Below, one piece after another: positions 43,070-51,081 of a stretch of DNA of 64,000 bases. The position numbers and the translations under genes were made by a program. The stretch spans positions 744,001 to 808,000 of the forward strand of contig JACKNU010000001.1 in the NCBI GenBank assembly GCA_024234675.1, given 5' to 3'. The notes beneath the pieces were generated by a model that saw only the letters and a list, made by a program, of their open reading frames with translations, searched no databases and was not told the origin of the DNA. The stretch is from Pseudomonadales bacterium (GTDB lineage Bacteria > Pseudomonadota > Gammaproteobacteria > Pseudomonadales > Halieaceae). Each line of letters starts with the position of its first letter. Positions within the stretch are counted from its first letter, which is position 1.

Positions 43070-44457
43070 GCGGCACCTCCCCTACCGGCACCGGGAAAAA
43101 GACCGGCGAGATAGGGGTTGAGGAAACGGCCCTGCGGATCCACCTCCCGACGCACCGCGGCGAAGTCATCCCAGCGGGGGTACAAGCGCCGCAAGTCGGC
43201 CGGTTGCAGGGTGTTGAGCTTGCCCCAGTGGGGGCGGCCGTGGTACTTGCGAAAGATCGGCTCTATGCTGGCGAAATAGGGCTTGTAGTCATCCTCGAAA
43301 TAGCGGTGCACGGCGATGGAGCAGGTGTCGCGCTGGCAGAAGGGACTGAGCCAGATGTCGTCGGCGGCGACGTAACGCACTTCAATGGGGAAAAACACCT
43401 CGGGATGCTGAGTCTCCACTACCTTGCGTATCTCGCGCAGGGCGGGAATACCGTTTTCCCGCGGCAGGTGGTACTCCATCTCGTTAAAACGCACATTGCG
43501 CTCGCTGGCATAGTTTTTCCAGGAGTTCTCCACGGTCACTTCGTCGGGCAGGGTTTTCATGTAGGAACCCAGTACCAGTTCCCGCAGGCGCGGCCAGTCC
43601 TGCAGCCAGTCGCGCGCCGTCTGCAGGTCGCGAACGCCTTCGTTGCCGTCCAGCTTGTCGGTCGAACTCACCGCCTCGTCGGTAATATCGTGGGCGTCGG
43701 TAAAGCCCATGCCGGAAAACGGTACGTAGTAAAACTCGAAATTGCGGTGCCTGTCCGCCATGTTGCCGGCGTTGGCGAGAATCTCATCGAACTCCATCCA
43801 CACGGTCTCGCGGCGCAGCCGATAGGGCGCCACGTTCTGCAGGCGCAACTGGGTGACAATGCCCAGCGCTCCCAGGGACACCCGCGCCGCCTCGAACAGT
43901 TCGGGGTTGTGCTGGTGGTCGCAGTCCACCAGCTCGCCGCGCGCATCCACCAGCTGCAGTCCCTCGATAAAGGTGGACATGCAACCGATAGCCGCGCCCG
44001 TGCCGTGGGTGGCCGTGGACACGCAACCGGCCAGGGTCTGCTCGTCGATATCGGGCATGTTGACCAGCGCCTGGCCGGCGGCTTCCAGCGGCGCGCCTAT
44101 ATCCCCCAGGCGACTGCCCGCCCACAGGCTGGCCTGCAAGGTCTGTGGATCGTGGCCCAGCAGCCCGCTGAGTCGCGACAGGGAAACGATAGTCCCATCC
44201 GTGGGCACCAGTGGGGAGAAGGAGTGCCCTGCCCCCACGGCGCGCACCACGCCGCTGGCGCCGGCTACCAGTTCCTGCAACTCCGCCACGGTAGCCGGCG
44301 CCACCCGGGCCTCGGGCAGGCACTGCTGTGAATCCGACCAGTTGCGCCAGGGCAGGCGTCGCGGCTGGGCCGCCTGCGCGCCCGGCGAAGCCAACAGACC
44401 CGGTGGCGCCAGCGCGGCGGCCACCAGGGCGGTCAACATACTCCGGCGCCTGAGCAT
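43066..44457 (-). CDS. Sugar-1,4-lactone oxidase-type FAD protein, exported
   Basis: A 463-residue protein with a twin-arginine-like signal (MLRRRSMLTALVAAALAPPG, cleavage near AQA). An FAD-binding PCMH domain follows (residues 50-220; VRAVGAGHSFSPL and STATHGTGA), then a D-arabinono-1,4-lactone oxidase C-terminal domain with HWGK near residue 413. Related enzymes oxidise L-gulono- or D-arabinono-lactone using oxygen or cytochrome c. The adjacent cytochrome lipoprotein suggests electrons go to cytochrome c. Export as a folded FAD protein fits the Tat-like signal. Confidence 0.85.
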   Translation of the reverse strand: MLRRRSMLTALVAAALAPPGLLASPGAQAAQPRRLPWRNWSDSQQCLPEARVAPATVAELQELVAGASGVVRAVGAGHSFSPLVPTDGTIVSLSRLSGLLGHDPQTLQASLWAGSRLGDIGAPLEAAGQALVNMPDIDEQTLAGCVSTATHGTGAAIGCMSTFIEGLQLVDARGELVDCDHQHNPELFEAARVSLGALGIVTQLRLQNVAPYRLRRETVWMEFDEILANAGNMADRHRNFEFYYVPFSGMGFTDAHDITDEAVSSTDKLDGNEGVRDLQTARDWLQDWPRLRELVLGSYMKTLPDEVTVENSWKNYASERNVRFNEMEYHLPRENGIPALREIRKVVETQHPEVFFPIEVRYVAADDIWLSPFCQRDTCSIAVHRYFEDDYKPYFASIEPIFRKYHGRPHWGKLNTLQPADLRRLYPRWDDFAAVRREVDPQGRFLNPYLAGLFPGAGRGGAA

Positions 44458-44461
44458 ATGC

Positions 44462-44827
44462 TTACTGCCCCGTGGCCATGAAGCCGGTCAGGGCCTCAAA
44501 CTGGGCGGCATCGCAATCCATGCACAGGCCAAAGGGCGGCATGCCGCCGAAACCGTTGACCACGTTATCCACCAGCGTGTCCATGCCCTTGTCCAGGCGC
44601 GGCGCCCAGGCCGCGGCGTCACCCGTCAGGGGTGCCCCGGTGGCAGCCACGGTATGGCAGCTGGCGCAGCTGCGCTGGTATACCTGGGCCAGCTCCGGGT
44701 CGGCGGGCTGCAGGACGCGGCTGGCCGCCTCGGCCGGCGGCGCGCCCTGCGGCCCCTCGCCGCAGGCTGACAGCAGCGCGAGCAGCAACACTGACAGCGC
44801 GATCTTCAGGGCCTGTAATGCAAACAT
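44462..44827 (-). CDS. Cytochrome c5-like lipoprotein
   Basis: A 121-residue protein with a lipobox (LLSAC, Cys22), one haem-c site CASCH (residues 54-58) and the c5 tail GGMPPFGLCMDCD, in which Met is the likely second haem ligand and the cysteine pair may form a disulfide. It is therefore a membrane-anchored periplasmic electron carrier. It lies five bases before the lactone oxidase gene and is the natural acceptor for it. A GGGAGAGAAG ribosome site precedes the ATG. Confidence 0.88.
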   Translation of the reverse strand: MFALQALKIALSVLLLALLSACGEGPQGAPPAEAASRVLQPADPELAQVYQRSCASCHTVAATGAPLTGDAAAWAPRLDKGMDTLVDNVVNGFGGMPPFGLCMDCDAAQFEALTGFMATGQ

Positions 44828-44843
44828 GATCTTCTCTCCCGCC

Positions 44844-45407
44844 TCATTCAGGTGCTGTTGTGCGGTCGGCCCGAGTCCCGCAAACCGGGTGGCCGCCAGC
44901 CGCGTCCCGATCCGCTACCGGTAGCCTCCACCATTCCTCCAACAGCGCGCCGATGGTATTGGGGACAACCAGGTGCGCCGCATACCAGGTGTGCAGGCAA
45001 CGAATACGAGTGAAATCGGCAATCCCACCTATACCGCGCCGGGCCAGCACCTGCGCCATCCCCAGTTGCTGCAAGCGCTGCAGCTCCGCCGGTGTAATGT
45101 GTTCCGCGCGCAGGGCGATGTGGGCGGCGTGATCCTGCGCCATGGCCCGCCGCAAGCCGACATCGCTGTTCACCCGCTGCTGCAGGCGCTTGATCAGCCC
45201 GCCGGCCTCGGCCTGGTCTATGCGGTAGGACAGGTCCGCATCCACCAGCCAGAACAGGGTCGGAAACGGCTTGTCATCGACCAGCGAGGCCACCCGGATC
45301 ACCATTGGCTCACCGCTGGGGGAACTGACCGCGACAGCCCGCAGGCCCCGGGGCTCCCTGCCCAGCAGCTGCGTCACACGGTCTTGTGTCGATGAGTCTA
45401 TGGACAA
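44844..45407 (-). CDS. DUF501 protein
   Basis: A 187-residue cytoplasmic protein of the DUF501 family: REPRGLRAVAVSSPSGEPMVIRVASLVDDKPFPTLFWL, then GGIADFTRIRCLHTWYAAHLV near the C-terminus. In many bacteria it lies near ppx/gppA; here it precedes the cytochrome gene by 16 bases. The function is unknown. The start is a TTG at 45407 with a weak ribosome site; a GTG 11 codons in is the alternative. Confidence 0.75.
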   Translation of the reverse strand: MSIDSSTQDRVTQLLGREPRGLRAVAVSSPSGEPMVIRVASLVDDKPFPTLFWLVDADLSYRIDQAEAGGLIKRLQQRVNSDVGLRRAMAQDHAAHIALRAEHITPAELQRLQQLGMAQVLARRGIGGIADFTRIRCLHTWYAAHLVVPNTIGALLEEWWRLPVADRDAAGGHPVCGTRADRTTAPE

Positions 45408-45528
45408 AAGGCAGCACCTGCTGACGACAGGCCTGTAATTCTACGCGAAGCCGGCAGGAAAATACGAATCCGGGATGATTTCGCGAGCCGGGGTCGCGGG
45501 ATCCGCCGGCGCCGAACGCGTCCAGGGT

Positions 45529-45557
45529 TTGACAAAGTTGTCCCCAATCCCTAAAGT
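45529..45557 (+). promoter_or_regulatory. Sigma-70-type promoter of the btu operon
   Basis: TTGACA (45529-45534), a 17-base spacer and TAAAGT (45552-45557) give a consensus -35 with a fair -10. Initiation would fall near 45564, just before the riboswitch aptamer. It lies in the longest gene-free stretch of the window (45408-45813), which otherwise holds only the riboswitch and leader. Confidence 0.7.
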
Positions 45558-45569
45558 CCCGCCCCGAAC

Positions 45570-45701
45570 CAGGTGCCTGCCGCCCTCACTGCCGTGAGCG
45601 CTGGGCAGGTTAAATGGGAAGTGTGGTATGGCCTGCGCCAAATCCACCGCTGCCCCCGCAACGGTATACAGTCGAAGACTGTGAGCCCGATACCTGCCTG
45701 G
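45570..45701 (+). ncRNA. Cobalamin riboswitch
   Basis: The leader of btuB carries the AdoCbl-aptamer landmarks in order: AGGTGCC at the 5' end, the TTAAATGGGAA block (45610-45620), the B12-box-like GCTGCCCCCGCAACGGTA (45649-45666) and CCGATACCTGCC (45687-45698), which pairs back to the start. Binding of coenzyme B12 should switch off expression of the uptake operon. The ribosome-site region that would be sequestered lies between 45702 and 45813. Confidence 0.88.
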
Positions 45702-45813
45702 CGCATGCACCGATGGAGCGGAGGGCTTCAGACAAGGTCGCCCCGCCTGCGCGCGGTGTTCCCTGGTTTCCTCTCTCAATCGTCATTGATCAATTGACCA
45801 TTGAGGTAACACC

Positions 45814-47670
45814 ATGAATCGTTTACTACCTGGCGCAGTGCTTGCCCTGGCAGGTACCAGTACCTGTCTAACCACCCTCGCCGACAACATGCTGGAAGAA
45901 ATCGTCGTGACCTCCACCGGGGTAGAAATGCCCTTGCGCCAGGTGGGCACCTCGATTTCCGTGATCGACCAGGAGGAGATCGAGCGGCTGGGTTTTATCT
46001 CGCTGTATGACGTGCTGCGCACCCAGCCGGGTGTCTCCGTCACCAATACCGGGGGTGCGGGCAGCGCCACGTCCCTGCGCATTCGCGGCGAGGAAGGCTA
46101 TCGTACCCTGGTGCTGTTGGACGGCATCGATATATCCGACACTTCCGGCCCACAGGTGAGCCCGCGCTTCGGGCAACTGCTGAGTTCCGGCGTGCAACGG
46201 GTGGAGATCCTGCGCGGCCCCCAGGGGCTGATGTACGGCGGCGACGCCGGCGGCGTGGTCAACGTTACCACCATCGCCCCCAGCGACGGCTTCGGCGGCG
46301 AGGTGAGTGCCGAGGGCGGCCGCTACGGGGCACAGCAGCTCTCGGGTAACGTCGGCGGCGGCAACGATACCGTGGATTTCAACCTGTCCGGTGCCGATTA
46401 CAGCAACGACGGATTCAACGCACGCAGCACCGACACTGTAGTCAGGGACGACGACGGTTACGATAACAGTACGGTCAACGCCCGCATCGGCTACCAGGCC
46501 ACCCAAGCGCTGCGTTTCACCTTGGTGGGCCGGGACGTGGACGGCAACAACCGCTACGACGACTGCTATACGGTAGACACCTTCGAACCCACCGATCGCT
46601 GCCGGGACAAATACGAACAGCAGGCCTGGCGGCTGGCCGGCGACTACCGGGCAGGCCGCTTCGAGCACCAGCTTGCCTACACCGGCAACGATACCGACCG
46701 CAAATTTTTCTCGGATGGGCAGACCGGTTTTCGGGCCAGGGGAACCCTGGAGCGCATCGGCTACCTGGGGAACTTCCGCTACAGCGATGACTTGCGGCTG
46801 GTCTACGGCGCGGAGCGGCAACAGGAGTCCATGGACGACGGCAGTACCGACGCCAGCCGCGATCAATATGGCTACTATTTCGAATACCAGGGCGGCTTCA
46901 GCGATCGCCTGTTCGTGACCGCGGGCACCCGCTTCGACGACAACGACGACTTCGGCACCCACACCTCCTACCGCCTGAGCAGCGCCTACCTGATCCCGCT
47001 GGCCGGCGGGGAACTGAAGCTCAAGGGCACTTACGGCACGGGTTTTCGCGCCCCCAGCCTGTATGAAGTCGCCTACAACAGCGGTAGTTTCGCCTACCCG
47101 CCCGCATCCGAGACCACGCTGCGGGAGGAGCAGAGCAAGGGTTACGACCTCGGGCTGTCCTGGGGCGCGGACTCGGGCCTGTACCTGGAGGCCGTGTACT
47201 TCGACCAGAAAATCGAGGACGAGATCTACTTTGACCTCGCGAATTACTCCGGCTACCTGCAGCGCGATGGCACTACCGACTCCAATGGTGTCGAGCTGAG
47301 CGTCGCCTGGCCGATCGTTGCCAGCCTCTCGCTCACGGCCAACTACACCTTCAATAACACCGAAACCGCCGCCGGCCAGAGCCGCCCCTACCGACCGGAG
47401 CACCTGGCCAACCTCGGCCTGAGCTGGCGCACGCTGGCGGACACCCTGGTGCTGGGAGCCGCCTGGCGCCTGTCCCAGGACGCCGAGGACGTGGATGGCT
47501 CCCAGCTGGACGACTACCAATTGCTGGAACTCTCCGCCAGCTACCAGTTGCTGCCCTCCCTGCAACTGTTCGGCCGCCTGGAAAACGCCCTGGATGAGGA
47601 CTACCAGGAAGTTCCCACCTACAATACCAGCGGGGCCGCCGGCTACGCCGGGGTGAAATATACTTTCTAG
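45814..47670 (+). CDS. btuB: TonB-dependent vitamin B12 receptor
   Basis: A 618-residue outer-membrane receptor with a signal peptide (about residues 1-23), a TonB-box region (EEIVVTSTG), a plug domain (about 40-150; VTNTGGAGSATSLRIRGEEGYRTLVLLDG) and a 22-strand barrel ending GYAGVKYTF. The BtuB call rests on the cobalamin riboswitch ahead of it and the B12 transport genes behind it. It takes corrinoids into the periplasm using the TonB system. Confidence 0.92.
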   Translation: MNRLLPGAVLALAGTSTCLTTLADNMLEEIVVTSTGVEMPLRQVGTSISVIDQEEIERLGFISLYDVLRTQPGVSVTNTGGAGSATSLRIRGEEGYRTLVLLDGIDISDTSGPQVSPRFGQLLSSGVQRVEILRGPQGLMYGGDAGGVVNVTTIAPSDGFGGEVSAEGGRYGAQQLSGNVGGGNDTVDFNLSGADYSNDGFNARSTDTVVRDDDGYDNSTVNARIGYQATQALRFTLVGRDVDGNNRYDDCYTVDTFEPTDRCRDKYEQQAWRLAGDYRAGRFEHQLAYTGNDTDRKFFSDGQTGFRARGTLERIGYLGNFRYSDDLRLVYGAERQQESMDDGSTDASRDQYGYYFEYQGGFSDRLFVTAGTRFDDNDDFGTHTSYRLSSAYLIPLAGGELKLKGTYGTGFRAPSLYEVAYNSGSFAYPPASETTLREEQSKGYDLGLSWGADSGLYLEAVYFDQKIEDEIYFDLANYSGYLQRDGTTDSNGVELSVAWPIVASLSLTANYTFNNTETAAGQSRPYRPEHLANLGLSWRTLADTLVLGAAWRLSQDAEDVDGSQLDDYQLLELSASYQLLPSLQLFGRLENALDEDYQEVPTYNTSGAAGYAGVKYTF

Positions 47671-47680
47671 GAATCGCTCT

Positions 47681-48289
47681 ATGGCCAAGACCGACAAAAA
47701 TGCGAAGCACAAGAGCGCCATGCAGAAACAGAAGGCGAAAGTCGATGCCAGCATTGCCGCGGCGGACACCGAGCGCGGCGTCGCCCTGCTGTTGACCGGC
47801 GACGGCAAGGGCAAGTCCAGCTCGGCCTTCGGCATGGTGATGCGGGCCCTGGGCTACGGCCAGAAGGTGGGGGTGGTGCAGTTCATCAAGGGCGAGCAGT
47901 TGTCCGGGGAGGAGATCTACCTGCGGGAACACTGCCCCCAGGTGGCCTTCTACCAGATGGGCACCGGTTTCACCTGGGACACCCAGGACCGCAGCGGCGA
48001 CATTGCCGCGGCCCGGCGCACCTGGGAGCAGGCGCAACCCATGTTGCGAGACCCCGGCTTCGACCTCGTGGTACTGGATGAGCTGACCTACATGATCGCG
48101 TTCAAATACCTGCCCGAGGAGGACATCATCGAAGCCATCCGCCGGCGGCCTGCCGGCCAGAGCGTGGTGGTGACCGGACGCGGCGGCGGCAAGGCCCTGC
48201 AGGAGGTCATGGACACCGTATCCGAGGTCAGGGAGATCAAACACGCCTACCGCGCTGGCATCAAGGCGCGCAGGGGTGTGGACTATTAG
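47681..48289 (+). CDS. cobO: Cob(I)alamin/cobyrinic acid adenosyltransferase
   Basis: A 202-residue CobA/CobO/BtuR-type enzyme that transfers the adenosyl group of ATP to the corrinoid cobalt. The P-loop TGDGKGKS is at residues 39-46, and VVLDELTYMI is the Walker B-like strand. The basic N-terminus (KNAKHKSAMQKQKAK) is typical. It starts ten bases after btuB, so imported corrinoid is adenosylated by a product of the same transcript. The ligand of the riboswitch is the product. Confidence 0.93.
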   Translation: MAKTDKNAKHKSAMQKQKAKVDASIAAADTERGVALLLTGDGKGKSSSAFGMVMRALGYGQKVGVVQFIKGEQLSGEEIYLREHCPQVAFYQMGTGFTWDTQDRSGDIAAARRTWEQAQPMLRDPGFDLVVLDELTYMIAFKYLPEEDIIEAIRRRPAGQSVVVTGRGGGKALQEVMDTVSEVREIKHAYRAGIKARRGVDY

Positions 48290-49316
48290 GCACCAGCGCG
48301 CCCGCCTGCTGCTGGGCTGCCTGGCCGCAGCCCTGCCGCTGTGCATGTTGCTGGGCCTTGCCAGCGGCGCCGTGCACCTCGGTCCCGGAGAAGTCATCCG
48401 CGGGTTGCTGGCTCCGCTGGGCGATGCCGAGCCCGGCCAGGCCAGCCTGATCATCGCCCATATCCGCCTGCCGCGAGTGCTGCTGGCGGCGCTGATGGGG
48501 GCCGTGCTGGCCATGAGTGGCGCGACCATGCAGGGCCTGTTCCGCAACCCCCTGGCGGACCCCTCGCTGATAGGCGTCACCGCCGGTGCCTCCCTGGGCG
48601 CGGCCCTGGTGATCGTCATGGGTGGTGGCTTACTGCAGGGTTACACCGCCCTCACCCTGGTATCGGCCGGCGCCTTTGCCGGGGGCGCGGTGGCCGTGGT
48701 GTTCGTCTACCGCCTGGCCACTTCCCCCAGCGGCACCTCGGTGGCCACCATGCTGCTGGCGGGCATCGCCATCACCGCCCTGGCGGGCGCCCTGGGAAGC
48801 CTGCTGGAATTTCGCGCCGACAACGATATGCTGCGGCGCATCTCCCTGTGGAAGATGGGGGGCATGGACGGCGCCAACTATCCCCGCCTGCTGCTGGGCG
48901 CGCTGGTAAGCGGCGCCCTGCTGGTGGCCCTGCCCCGCTACGCCGCCCCCCTGAACGCCCTGTTGCTGGGTGAATCCGAAGCCCGCCACCTGGGCATCGA
49001 TGTAGACCGCGCCAAATTCGCCCTGATCACCTGGGTGGCGCTGGGCGTCGGTACCTCGGTGGCACTGGTGGGCACCATAGCCTTCGTCGGCCTGGTGGTG
49101 CCGCATATCGTGCGCCTGCTGCTGGGCCCCGACCACCGTGTGTTACTGCCGGCCTCGGCCCTGGCAGGCGCTATTTTACTGGTGGTGGCCGATACCCTGT
49201 CGCGCACCCTGATCGCCCCCACGGAAATGCCCGTAGGCATCATCACCGCGATCCTCGGCGTACCCTTCTTCATCTCGCTGCTGCGGCAGCGTCACCACTA
49301 CGGTATGCAGTCGTGA
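48276..49316 (+). CDS. btuC: Vitamin B12 ABC transporter permease
   Basis: A 346-residue FecCD-family permease with about ten helices. Visible motifs are IRLPRVLLAALMGAVLAMSGATMQGLFRNPLADPSLIG and the coupling-helix region GESEARHLGIDVD. It would form the channel for B12 delivered by the neighbouring binding protein. The start is GTG at 48276, overlapping the adenosyltransferase by 14 bases. Confidence 0.92.
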   Translation: MWTIRHQRARLLLGCLAAALPLCMLLGLASGAVHLGPGEVIRGLLAPLGDAEPGQASLIIAHIRLPRVLLAALMGAVLAMSGATMQGLFRNPLADPSLIGVTAGASLGAALVIVMGGGLLQGYTALTLVSAGAFAGGAVAVVFVYRLATSPSGTSVATMLLAGIAITALAGALGSLLEFRADNDMLRRISLWKMGGMDGANYPRLLLGALVSGALLVALPRYAAPLNALLLGESEARHLGIDVDRAKFALITWVALGVGTSVALVGTIAFVGLVVPHIVRLLLGPDHRVLLPASALAGAILLVVADTLSRTLIAPTEMPVGIITAILGVPFFISLLRQRHHYGMQS

Positions 49317-50092
49317 CGGCCCTGCAGTTGCGCTCGGTGTGCGCCGCGCCCTGGGGCACGGCGCTGCTCACGGAAATCGACCTGGCGCTGCAGCCGGGAC
49401 AGGTGCTGGGACTGGCGGGACCCAACGGCGCAGGCAAGTCCTCCCTGCTGCGCCTGGTCGCCGGTGATATCGCCACGGCCAGTGGCGAGTTGCTGATCGG
49501 CGAGCGACCCCGGCAGCAGTGGCCGCGTTTGCAGCTGGCGCGGCGGCTGGCCTACCTGCCCCAGCTGTCGCTGCTCAATTTTCCCTACACCGTGGAGGAA
49601 GTCGTCGCCCTCGGGCGCATGCCCCATGCCACCGGCCGGGCAGCGGACCAACAGATCGTCGAACAGGTTATGGCGGCCACCGATGTCACCGCCCTGCGGG
49701 CGCGGCTGTATCCGCAGCTCTCGGGTGGCGAGCGCCAGCGCGTGCAGCTGGCGCGAGTGCTGGCCCAGGTCTGGGATACGGCGGATGCGGGCGGCGCGCT
49801 GCTGTTGCTGGACGAACCCACCACGGCACTGGACCTGTCCCACCAGCAGCTGGTCGTGGAGGCGGTGCGCAACCTGGCGCGGCGCGGCTGCGCCATCGTG
49901 CTGGCGATTCACGATTTCAACCTGGCCGCCGGGCTGGCCGACTGCATCGCCGTGCTGCGAGATGGTCGTCTGGCCGCCTGCGGCCCACCCGCCAGGGTGT
50001 TCACCCCCGAGATGTTCCGCGAGGTGTTCGCCATCGAGGTCATCGTGCAGCGCCATCCGCTGCGGGACCAACCCCTGGTTGTCAGCTGCTGA
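49313..50092 (+). CDS. btuD: Vitamin B12 ABC transporter ATPase
   Basis: A 259-residue ABC ATPase with Walker A GPNGAGKS (residues 36-43), a Q-loop (LPQLSLLNF), the signature LSGGERQR and Walker B LLLLDEP. It pairs with the upstream permease; its GTG start overlaps the permease stop (GTGA). It supplies energy for B12 import. Confidence 0.93.
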   Translation: MTALQLRSVCAAPWGTALLTEIDLALQPGQVLGLAGPNGAGKSSLLRLVAGDIATASGELLIGERPRQQWPRLQLARRLAYLPQLSLLNFPYTVEEVVALGRMPHATGRAADQQIVEQVMAATDVTALRARLYPQLSGGERQRVQLARVLAQVWDTADAGGALLLLDEPTTALDLSHQQLVVEAVRNLARRGCAIVLAIHDFNLAAGLADCIAVLRDGRLAACGPPARVFTPEMFREVFAIEVIVQRHPLRDQPLVVSC

Positions 50093-50096
50093 GCCC

Positions 50097-51005
50097 ATGC
50101 AAAAACTCCCTTCACTGACCTTTGCCTGGCTGTCCCTGCTGTGCGCGACCACGGCGTTTGCCCAGGCCGTCAGCGTCGCGGACTTCGCCGGCCGCCGGGT
50201 CAGCCTGGCGGCGCCGGCGCAACGCATCGTCGCGCTGGCCCCCCACCTGGTGGAAAACCTGTACAGTGCCGGCGCCGGCGACAGGCTGGTGGGGGTCGTG
50301 AGTTACAGCGACTACCCGCCCCAGGCGGGGGACATTCCCGAGGTGGGCAGCTTCAACGCCTACAGCCTGGAAGCCATCGCCAGTCTGCAGCCGGACCTCA
50401 TCCTCATGTGGGGCTCGGGGAACGGCATGCGCACCCTGGCCAAACTGGAAATGCTGGGCATACCGGTATTTGTGAGCGAACCGCGACAACTGGCCGATAT
50501 CGCCCGGGATATACGCCTGCTGGGCCAACTGGCCGGCACCGGGGCCAGTGCCGAGCGCGAAGCGGTGCGCATAGACAGCGAACTGGCGGCGCTGCGCGAG
50601 CGCTACCGCGGCGGGCAACCCATCCCGGTCATGTATGAAATCTGGAACCAGCCCCTGCAGACCATCAACGGCGAGCACCTGATAAGCCAGGTCATCGAGC
50701 TCTGCGGCGGCCACAATATTTTTGCCAATCTGGCCTCCCTGGCGCCGCAGGTCAATATCGAAGCCGTGCTGGCGCGGGCGCCCCGGGCGATCGTGGCCAG
50801 CGGCCGGCAGGACACCCGCCCGGGCTGGCTGGACGAGTGGCGCCGCTATCCCGACCTGCCCGCCGTGCGCGACGGGGGCCTGTTCTTCGTCGATCCCGAC
50901 CTGCTGGAGCGCCCTACCGCCAGGGTGCTGCAGGGCGCACGCTCACTCTGCAGCCAGTTGCACAGCCTGCGAGCCGGGGACCAGGCAATGGACGCGCGCG
51001 AATAG
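50097..51005 (+). CDS. btuF: Periplasmic cobalamin-binding protein
   Basis: A 302-residue binding protein with a signal peptide (about residues 1-22, ending AFA) and a two-lobed fold: RIVALAPHLVENLYSAGAGDRLVGVVSYSDYP opens lobe one; LQTINGEHLISQVIELCGGHNIF opens lobe two. The start is ATG at 50097, four bases after the ATPase stop; a longer frame overlaps the ATPase gene and is rejected. It hands B12 to the BtuCD-type permease. Confidence 0.9.
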   Translation: MQKLPSLTFAWLSLLCATTAFAQAVSVADFAGRRVSLAAPAQRIVALAPHLVENLYSAGAGDRLVGVVSYSDYPPQAGDIPEVGSFNAYSLEAIASLQPDLILMWGSGNGMRTLAKLEMLGIPVFVSEPRQLADIARDIRLLGQLAGTGASAEREAVRIDSELAALRERYRGGQPIPVMYEIWNQPLQTINGEHLISQVIELCGGHNIFANLASLAPQVNIEAVLARAPRAIVASGRQDTRPGWLDEWRRYPDLPAVRDGGLFFVDPDLLERPTARVLQGARSLCSQLHSLRAGDQAMDARE

Positions 51006-51081
51006 GGCTTGCCAGTGCGGTGCCGTTTGCTAAGCTCTGCTGTCCGCACCGCAAGTCCAACCACCGATACAAGGATAAACC

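Noticed and set aside
45868..47835. A 655-codon open frame on the strand opposite btuB
   Set aside because: It is the antisense shadow of a GC-rich gene: no ribosome site and no family resemblance, while the plus strand encodes a clear receptor.
51017..51052. Inverted repeat GCGGTGC/GCACCGC between btuF and metY as a terminator
   Set aside because: The loop is over 20 bases and no T-run follows; it does not by itself separate the two genes.
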